DNA of 64,000 nucleotides from Notamacropus eugenii. Lineage: Eukaryota > Chordata > Mammalia > Diprotodontia > Macropodidae. Below, in pieces: positions 56,850 to 64,000 of this stretch. How positions within the stretch are numbered: the first letter of the stretch is position 1; each line of letters begins with the position of its first letter. The stretch lies in NCBI RefSeq assembly GCF_028372415.1, contig NC_092875.1:433311877-433375876 (forward strand). Reading direction: 5' to 3'. The translations under genes were made by a program, and so were the position numbers. Under the pieces are notes generated by a model. The model saw only the letters and a program-made list of their open reading frames with translations, was not told the DNA's origin and ran no database searches.

Positions 56850-57530
56850 TCCAGTCAGTCAACAAACATTTATTAAGCTTCTGCTATCCTGCCAAATGCT
56901 GAGGAATCCAGAGCAGGAGACAACACACAAACTACCATGTACAAACAAGTTATATACAGGATAAAATGGAGACATTCAACAGAAAAACATCCCTAGCATT
57001 AAAGGGCATCAGAAATTGTTTTTCATACAGGGTGGAATTTCAGCTGGGCCCTGAAGGACATCAGAGGATCCAGGAAGCTAAGATGAAGAGAGAGAGAATC
57101 TCAGACATGGGAGACAACTTGGACTAAGGAAATGGAGTGTCTTGGAGGGGGAAAAGAAAGGATGTCACTGTCACTGGATCACTATTTTTATGGAGCTAAG
57201 TGTAAGAAGACTGTTGGGGGCTGAGGCAGGGATGAATGTGAAACAAAGAATTTAATATTTGATCCTGGGGATGATAGGAAACCACTGGAGTTTATTGAAT
57301 AGTGGGTGACATGATCAGAGCTAAGCTTTAGGAAAATCAGTTTGATTGAGTAGACTGGAGTAGGGAGAGACAAGGCAGGGAGACCAACCAGCAGGTGATA
57401 CTCCAGGTGTGAAGTAATAAGGACTTGCACCAATGTGATGATGGTCTGTTGGTCAGTCAATGAACATTTATGAAACAGCTACTATGTTCCAGGCACTGTG
57501 CTAAGTGCTGGGTAGCAACATCAGAGGAAA
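56850..57530 (-). repeat. L2 LINE, long 3' part with ORF relic
   Basis: Minus-strand frames at about 57430-57240 give TLVQVLITSHLEYH, LPTPVYSIKLIFLK and LSSDHVTHYSINSSGFL, the same L2 region as at 41.8 kb. The 3' end is the antisense tail 'caacaaacatttattaagct'. A second tail fragment (gttccaggcactgtgctaag) lies at 57450-57530. Confidence 0.8.
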
Positions 57531-57544
57531 GAGGGAATGTAAAG

Positions 57545-57810
57545 TGGGGTTCAGTTTGCTCATCTGTAAGATGGAAATAATCATATTTCCATAACTACCT
57601 CACAGTAATGTTGTACTGGATGGTCTCTGGTATCCCTTTCAACTTTAGATCTGTGCTCTATCCTAAGCATCCCAGTTCTAACATTTGACTAGCTGTATAT
57701 CCATGTGGTAAGTCATTACCACAAGATTCAGATTTGCTCACCCAGAAAAAGGGAGAGAACAATACTTGTACTATCTCATAGGATTGTTGTAAAGTACTCA
57801 ACAAGTTATT
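57545..57810 (+). repeat. MIR3 tail and MIR fragment
   Basis: 'gtttgctcatctgtaagatg' and 'ggatggtctctggtatccct' belong to a MIR3 tail. A second decayed MIR follows, with 'actatctcataggattgttg'. Confidence 0.5.
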
Positions 57811-57811
57811 G

Positions 57812-59218
57812 TTGCAAAGCCAGGTCAGCCTAGGTCCAAGTCTCCTTTCTTGAATACCAAAACCACAAATTCCTTATTCAGGTCCAAAGAGTGTGTGCAT
57901 TATTTTTAACGTTTTGCTTTGCCATAAACTCCTTCTACTTACAGCAAACAGAGATTAGCCATCTTCCCCCCTAAACTTTCCACTCTCCGAAGATACAAAG
58001 CCCATCTCTTGCTTCTCAGTGTGAGACCTCCTAGTGAACAGGGGAAGTCTGGAAAAACAGAATAAGGTTGGCAGTCTGGCAGAATTTCATCTGCCAATAA
58101 GCCAACTCTTTCCAGTCCTCCAGTTCACCAGATCCCTTTATCTTGCCCTCCCAAACAGATGTGCAAAGAGTAAGAGCAGGAAGGGGGAACACACAGGGCT
58201 ATGGGGATTTGCACAGCTTGTGCTTCCCACATTGTACCCATACATTTCACCTGAATAACTTTCCCTCAAAAGGAAGAACCAGATTTAATATCAATATTAA
58301 CATTTCTCTAAAGCGCATCAGGGACCTGCTTTTATCTGGATAATAAGCTAGAAGAACAGCCTACTGTTTCTCTGACCATTTTGCAAATAACATCAGGGAG
58401 CAGCTATGGCCATGGCCAGCTGGTAACAGGGTTAGGCCTAGAACTCATGTTCCCAAAATCTTAGTCCAGGGCTCTCCCTATCAGAATACACCTCACTTAT
58501 CCTTCAGCCCACGTAACATACACACATCCATATTTCACCTGAATCACCAAAGAAAAACCATTTCACAGTGAAATACAGTGGGTCCCCTATAAAACGGGCC
58601 AAGTCTTTCCCCCCTCCTCTCATTTTCTATGTGTGCGATTTAGAAACTAAACAAGAAAGCCAACACAAATCAATTCAATTGTCTTTGAATATGACAGGTT
58701 GACTTGTGACCTGTCTCATCTGCTACCTGACTGTGTTGTTTGCATCCTATTAAAACAGATGACTGGTGTGCTATTTATATAGTGCTAGAGCTCCTAGCTA
58801 TGACAGCCTTTGAATCATGGGTCTTTCTTCACAGCACAATTCACTACAAAACCCTTCCACCAATTGACATTGTAACAGGAGTGTCACGATAAAAAGTAGT
58901 TTATCCTTCAACACCAACAATGCCTTGGTATTTTTTCCTCCACCCTGTTACTTGGGTTCTCTGTAGAGCACTTTGTAAGAGCCACATTTCACGATTAGAG
59001 TCAATTCATTACTTTCTGTCACATGTTCTATATTGTCAGCTTCCTTTCTTAGCCATGGTAGAGGATGATGAGCCTCTGCAAAGTTTTAATGGGCTCTTTA
59101 GATGACTTAGTGAAGCCTATGAAACCTTGGTGAAGCATTGAGTGGAAGGCACAGGTGCCATGTGAGAAATCTGTCTTTCCACCACTCTTGGCGCCTGGCT
59201 CAGTTTAGGGGCAAGGCT
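57812..59218. other. Single-copy stretch, no recognised feature
   Basis: Frames up to 74 codons (58034-58258 plus) have no motif. No repeat family was recognised over about 1.4 kb. Confidence 0.35.
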
Positions 59219-59221
59219 CAC

Positions 59222-59398
59222 AGATTGTAGATGGATAGCTGGGAGGGACTTGAGAGACTATCTAGTCCAACCCCATCATTTTACAAATGAGGAAACTGAG
59301 GTCCATTAGGTTGAGTGATTAACCCAAGGTCTCAGAGATTATATGGGCAGAGAATGAGATCTCTGATTCCAATCCCTGAACCACTTCCACTAAACCAC
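59222..59398 (-). repeat. MIR3-type SINE
   Basis: 'gctgggagggacttgagaga', 'acaaatgaggaaactgaggt', 'ccacttccactaaaccacag'. Confidence 0.8.
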
Positions 59399-59479
59399 AG
59401 TGCTCCTTAGGAGTCAGAATCCTGTCTTGGAGACCCAGATCCACAAGGGGAGCTTCTCCTTTTGTGTCAAGGGAACCAC

Positions 59480-59765
59480 CATCTTTTCAGTCACCCTGGT
59501 TCACAACCTTGACATTATCTTTGACTCTCTCACCCCATATGACCCATCAAAGTCATCAAATCTTGTTGCCATGTTCATAACATCTCTCACACCTGCTTTC
59601 TTCTCTCTACTCTCCACTCACATGGCCATAGACTGTTATAATAGTCTCCTATTTCATCCTTCTCTTCCCAGCCTTCATCATGCCATGTCTTCTCCCCTGG
59701 AACCATCATCTCTACTCTTCCCTACCAGTAAATCTGAGATTCATGGGTCCCCTGGCTTTGATAGG
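59480..59765 (+). repeat. L2 LINE ORF fragment
   Basis: Plus-strand text VHNLDIIFDSL followed by a run open to 59768 fits the L2 coding region. It is collinear with 41540-41740. Confidence 0.65.
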
Positions 59766-59845
59766 TGAGTTTTGTCCTTCTTTTACCAGGGTCTGCACCT
59801 AGTTCTTTTTCTTCTCCACCCCTTGCTACCACGTGTGCCAACCCA

Positions 59846-60110
59846 AGGTAGCTGGTGGCATAGTGCATAGAGCACTAGGCCTGGAGTCAGGATGTTCTAA
59901 GTTTAAATCCAGCCTCAGATACTTTCTAGCTGTGATGTCTTCATGCAAGTCACTTAATATGTGTTTGCCTCAGTTTCCTCAACTGTAAAATGAAGATGAT
60001 AAGAACAGCACCTACCTCACAAGGTTATTATGAGTATTAAATGAGATGATATTTGTAAATAAGTGGCTGGCACATAGTAGGTGCTATATAAGTATTTATT
60101 TCCTTCCCTT
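59846..60110 (+). repeat. THER1/MIR-type SINE, near full length
   Basis: Head 'gtagctggtggcatagtgca', 'ggcctggagtcaggatgttc', tail 'ggcacatagtaggtgctata'. Confidence 0.85.
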
Positions 60111-60124
60111 TACTGTTTCCCTTC

Positions 60125-60475
60125 TCCACTCTTTCCGAATAGAATGTAAGCTCCTTGGAACAAGTACTATCTTGCTTAATTGAATTTTCATCTGCAGTAC
60201 ACAGCATCTAGAATGTAGTGTGTGTTCATCCTTCATTGCCGAAAAAGACCATGCCATCAGAGAAATAATGACATGACTTGCACTTGACTTTGTTTTGAGT
60301 GAGGGAGGGCTGTGCAGGTCACCAGCCTCACTTCTCCTCCAGAGCCATCTGAATCCAGTGACCAGATATGCATCAGGATGACTGGAGATGACCCAGGATG
60401 AGGCAATTGGGGTTAAGTGACTTGCCCAAGATCACACAGCTAGTGAGTGTCAAGAGTCTGTGCTTAATAAATGAT
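60125..60475 (+). repeat. L2 3' end split by a composite-family SINE module
   Basis: 'aatgtaagctccttggaaca' to 'gcatctagaatgtag', then 'gtgcttaataaatgatctgt' after the insertion. Confidence 0.65.
60221..60452 (-). repeat. Composite-family SINE-like module
   Basis: 'gagggagggctgtgcaggtc', 'ttctcctccagagccatctg' and 'caggatgactggagatgacc' are the shared module. It is joined to a CORE-like stretch 'aagatcacacagctagtgag' on the right. Confidence 0.75.
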
Positions 60476-60489
60476 CTGTCTGTCTCTCT

Positions 60490-61125
60490 CTTTGGAGTTT
60501 CTCCTTAGTTCTCCACCTATCTTCTAAAGTAATTTTCCTAAAGCACAGCTCTTACCACATCCGCCTCCCACTCAATAAATAAATTCCAATAAATAAATAA
60601 ATGTTAAAAAACATAAATCCCAGCAACTCCCAGCTGTTTCTAGCACCAAATATCATCTCCTCCTTTTGTCTTTTTCTTTTTGTCTTTCATAATCTAGCTT
60701 CAACTTCCCTTTCTAATTTTATCCGTGCATTACTCTCCTTCCTACACTCCATGGTTCAGCCAAGTCAACCTTCATGCTGTTTCTCACACATGACAGTCTC
60801 TAGACCTTTGCACTGATTATCCCTCATGCCTGGAACACACTCCCTGCTCCTCTCCATCTCTTAGAATCCTGTTTACTTGAAAACTCAGTAAAGCATCACC
60901 TTCTATATCAAGCTTTTCTTGACTGCCTCCCTCTGCTAAGTGCCAATCTGTGCTGCACTACCCCAAATTATACTGAACATTTTTCATATATGTTGATTTA
61001 TCCCCCAGTAGAATGTAAGATACCTGATGGCAAGGAGTATTTGATTTTTTTTCTTTGCATTCCCAGTGCCTAGCAGCATGCCTTATACAAATGAACAATT
61101 AATAAATGCTTGTTGATGGAATTAA
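60490..61125 (+). repeat. L2 LINE 3' part
   Basis: Collinear L2 blocks: 'taaagcacagctcttaccac', 'ccctcatgcctggaacacac', 'tcaagcttttcttgactgcc', and the tail 'tgcctagcagcatgccttat' with 'aataaatgcttgttga'. Confidence 0.75.
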
Positions 61126-61129
61126 TGTG

Positions 61130-61495
61130 TCCTTGGGCAAACTCATTTTACCACAAGAAGACTCAGTTTCTTACAGGGTTAGTGTGAGGATCTTCATATA
61201 CACCTTGTAAACTTTAAAACTATAAAATCTAGCTATAAGATTCAACAGAACTATTATCTAGTCATGTACGCAATGCAAATTGTAAAAGAATAATGCACAG
61301 AAATGAAAAGCAGCATCATTATGGATTACCAGCCTGATGTAAGTATCTGAGAGATGCAAGTGATCCCAACAATGACCAGTCTTTTTATTAAGCATCAACT
61401 GTGTGCAGAGCTCTTTTTCCATTAACAACATTTGTACTGTCAAATAATCATCCCTTGTGTGCTTCAGAAATTAAGAATAGCAGTGGAGAAAGGAA
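61130..61495. other. No recognised feature
   Basis: A few MIR-like words near 61140-61220, otherwise nothing. Confidence 0.35.
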
Positions 61496-61499
61496 AGAC

Positions 61500-62470
61500 T
61501 CAAGAGAAGCCAGACAAAGTCCAGTGTACCAAAAGAAGAATATGGCAAAATGTTTACATCATACAAAGGTAATATTACTACCAGAAGAAAAGTGATTCAG
61601 AGGATAACAAAAACTGCCACCCTGTGTACATGCTTTGTCATCTCTACAAATAGTTATAAGAAGAGTCTACATCTGCATTCAAAGCATCCTTGATGAAGGG
61701 ATGGAAAGGATACAGGCAGGGTTTCACAAATGACATTCTACAATAGACCACATTTTTATAGTTTCCCAAAGGACTGAAAGGAGTATCGAATAAAAGACTC
61801 TACCCCATGTCCTTATTGTTTATTATATGAGAAAGCATTTGATTTGATTGAATAGCATGCCCACAGGTAGGGCCTCCTCCTGCAAAGTATCACCTACATC
61901 TATGAGAGTGTATTAGATTCCTTGAAAGCTATAACAAGAGAAATAACTGTTTGATGACTCTCTGAATATCAAGCAAACCATAAAACAGGGAATTGCATTT
62001 TCTGCCACTGTCATGGAGATGCCAAGACAAGAGTCCAAATGGAAGAGAGCTTTCTTGTAGAAGGGGAGATCTTTCAGATGCTTTGGTTCACAGAGGACAA
62101 TGTGAAGGCGACATCACATCCTAGAACAATGCAGAGCCTCCTCCAAGAGATTCAGAAGAGTTCAGGCTACCTAACTATTCACACGGGAAAAAATCAAGTG
62201 GATGCAGAAAGTCATCATCCGTATTATGACACACAATTAGGTGCTGTACCCATAGAACAGCCATCACTAAAGATATTTTTTACTGTATATGGACAGTGAA
62301 CTGGGAACTGAATTTAAAATGAAAAGAAATCAGGGTTGGATTGAATTTGGGACTTTGAACTATGTTTTCAACAACTCAAGTCTCTCACTAAAAGAAAACC
62401 CCAACTTTTTATATATGTCTATAGCCTTCTGGTGATGTTATATGGCTACAGATCAGGAACTACCACAATA
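61500..62470 (+). repeat. RTE (BovB-like) LINE, reverse transcriptase part
   Basis: Plus-strand landmarks, in several frames because of decay: DSEDNKNCHPVYMLCHLYK near 61580-61640, DEGMERIQAGF near 61695, HSTIDHIFIVS near 61745, and YEKAFDLIE near 61835. LWFTEDN (in place of LWFADDx) lies near 62080, and DSELGTEFKMKRN near 62300. The 86-codon frame 62039-62299 is part of this relic and not a gene. Confidence 0.75.
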
Positions 62471-62525
62471 TCTGTATCTAAATTTACATCTACATCTATA
62501 TCTACATCTACATCTATATCAGATC
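62471..62525. repeat. (ATCTAC)n microsatellite
   Basis: Hexamer-like runs 'acatctacatctatatctac'. Confidence 0.9.
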
Positions 62526-62574
62526 AGCCAAAGGAAAATGAAACTGTGTACATAAATGGACTATAACATAAATG

Positions 62575-62692
62575 TATGTATGTATATGTATACACATATG
62601 TATGTGTGCCCCTTCCCCATACATATGCGCCTATACCAACAAAATCATAGATACAATCCAAAGAAACACACACACGCACACACAGAGAGCCA
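62575..62692. repeat. (TATG)n and (CA)n simple repeats
   Basis: 'atgtatgtatatgtatacac' and later 'cacacacacgcacacacaga'. Confidence 0.8.
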
Positions 62693-62814
62693 GGCAGACA
62701 GACTGGATCCAGATCTGTGATGGAGAAAACTCTGGATAAAGAAAATCCATGTCTCATCAAGATTACCAATTCTTCCTCACTTCATAGACTTAAAGAGTTG
62801 CCCATGTTAATGAG

Positions 62815-62970
62815 AGGTTAAAATAATAGATATAAATATATTTAATTATGTTTTATATATTGTACATAATTATATATTATATTTCTATATCTATTATATT
62901 TAATAATTTTATGTAATTTTATAATTATATATTAAAATGTATAAAATAATAATGTAAAATAATAAACTGC
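62815..62970. repeat. AT-rich low-complexity tract
   Basis: Nearly pure A/T with no other structure seen. 62970-63270 beyond it holds nothing recognisable. Confidence 0.8.
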
Positions 62971-63274
62971 CCAGGATCACACTGTCACACTGTCTCTCCT
63001 TCTACATAATATCACCAATCTCAAGCAAAGACTAGATGACCATTTGTTTGATATTTTTTAGAACAGATTATTTTGGACACATAGTTCATATAAAAAAGTC
63101 ACTGAGGTTTCTTTCAACTTTTTGGTGATGTGATTCTTTTCATCACCCCAGGGATATGAAAGGGGAAAGGCCTGTTGAAGTCCCAGGCTCCTTCACTCAT
63201 CACTGAGAGCAGTAGAAAGAGTTTTCAGCACAGTAAATCACAACAACCTAGCCAGCAAAATCTACAGCAAAGAG

Positions 63275-63365
63275 ATGAGAACTTAATAAATGCTTATTGA
63301 CTTTGTACTCATATCTCCCTCACCTAGCACAGTGCTTGACACATAGTAGGTGCATAGTCATAATG
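63275..63365 (+). repeat. L2 tail fragments
   Basis: 'cttaataaatgcttattgac' and then 'gcacagtgcttgacacatag'. Confidence 0.6.
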
Positions 63366-63600
63366 ATTGCCTTTCTATGACATTTTAAGGGACAGAAATC
63401 ACCTTACTTATGTTAATTCATTTAATTTTTACAACAGTCCTGTGAAGTAAGTGCTATTATTATTCTTATTTTACAGGCAAGGACACCAAGGCTGAGAGAG
63501 GTCCAGTGACTTCGCGCGAATCACACGGCTAATAGGTGTCTGGGGTGAGGAGTCTTTCTAACTCCAAGTTCACCATGATATCCACTATGCTACCTAGCAA
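63366..63600 (-). repeat. MIR/THER1-type SINE
   Basis: 'caacagtcctgtgaagtaag', 'caaggacaccaaggctgaga', 'ccactatgctacctagcaac'. Confidence 0.7.
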
Positions 63601-63711
63601 CCGACTAGAAAATACTTGAGTGACTGAGCTAAAATTGAGTGACCACTAAAATCAAACCTATTGGGTAGATTAAGCAGGAAGGAGCTAAGGAAATTAGATC
63701 AAATACCTTGT

Positions 63712-63962
63712 TGTGGTGGTTGATTTTGAGTCTCTCAGTCCTGTATGATTCTTTGTGACCTCATTTGGGGTTTTCTTGGCAAAGATACTGGAAAGGTTTG
63801 CCATTTCTTTCTCCAGGTCATTTTACAGATGAGGAAACTGAGGTAAACAGAGTTAAGTGACTTGCCCAGGGTCACACAGCTAATAAGTGTCTGAGGCCAG
63901 ATTTGAACTCAGGAAGGGGAGTCTTCAGACCAGGCACTCTAGCCACTGTACCTCCTCATTGC
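63712..63962 (-). repeat. Mar1 SINE
   Basis: Well preserved: 'gattctttgtgacctcattt', 'acagatgaggaaactgaggt', 'agggtcacacagctaataag'. Confidence 0.9.
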
Positions 63963-64000
63963 CAAAATACCCTATAAATGATTGCAAAGAATAGGACTGG

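Noticed and set aside
62039-62299. 86-codon plus-strand frame as a novel small protein
   Set aside because: It contains the decayed RTE reverse-transcriptase motif LWFTEDN in the correct order with neighbouring RTE landmarks.

Overview
The window looks like intergenic or deep-intronic DNA from a marsupial genome. Evidence: eight Mar1 SINEs (a tRNA-derived head joined to a BovB/RTE-like tail), abundant MIR/THER-type SINEs, RTE (BovB-like) LINE fragments, marsupial-type L1, and ORF1-only half-L1 (HAL1) elements. There are no Alu or B1 repeats. Base composition is AT-rich and microsatellites are common. I cannot decide between American and Australian marsupials. Family names come from remembered consensus sequences, not a database search, and repeat edges are usually good to about 10-20 bases.

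No intact protein-coding gene, tRNA, rRNA or CRISPR array can be supported. Most open frames lie in LINE relics, in a GATA-rich microsatellite, or are short chance frames. The one host-gene relic is a processed pseudogene of RPF2, a Brix-domain ribosome-assembly factor, at about 38922-40270 on the minus strand. It is flanked by a near-perfect target-site duplication inside an older repeat.

Layout. 1-16.7 kb: old L2, MIR and MIR3 copies, two Mar1, CR1/L3 fragments, and single-copy stretches. 16.7-19.2 kb: a full-length HAL1 inserted into an older L1. 19.3-25.2 kb: SINEs, L2 pieces, a possible solo LTR, and a ~330 bp direct duplication of otherwise unrecognised sequence spaced 4.1 kb apart. 25.3-31.7 kb: RTE LINE remains, one copy apparently interrupted by an opposite-strand copy, plus a Tc1/mariner relic. 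32.0-37.2 kb: a nest in which a composite SINE-like repeat is split by a HAL1, which is split by an L1. Just beyond lies the 5' part of a HAL1 between exact 16-bp direct repeats. 38.5-40.5 kb: the RPF2 pseudogene and its host repeat. 41.2-42.4 kb: a long L2. 42.8-43.1 kb: a GATA-type microsatellite. 43.5-64 kb: L1, L2, composite and SINE insertions, further single-copy stretches, and an RTE relic near 62 kb.

No multi-gene system is present. The value of the window is its record of retrotransposition: HAL1 elements, target-site duplications, and layered insertions that give relative ages.
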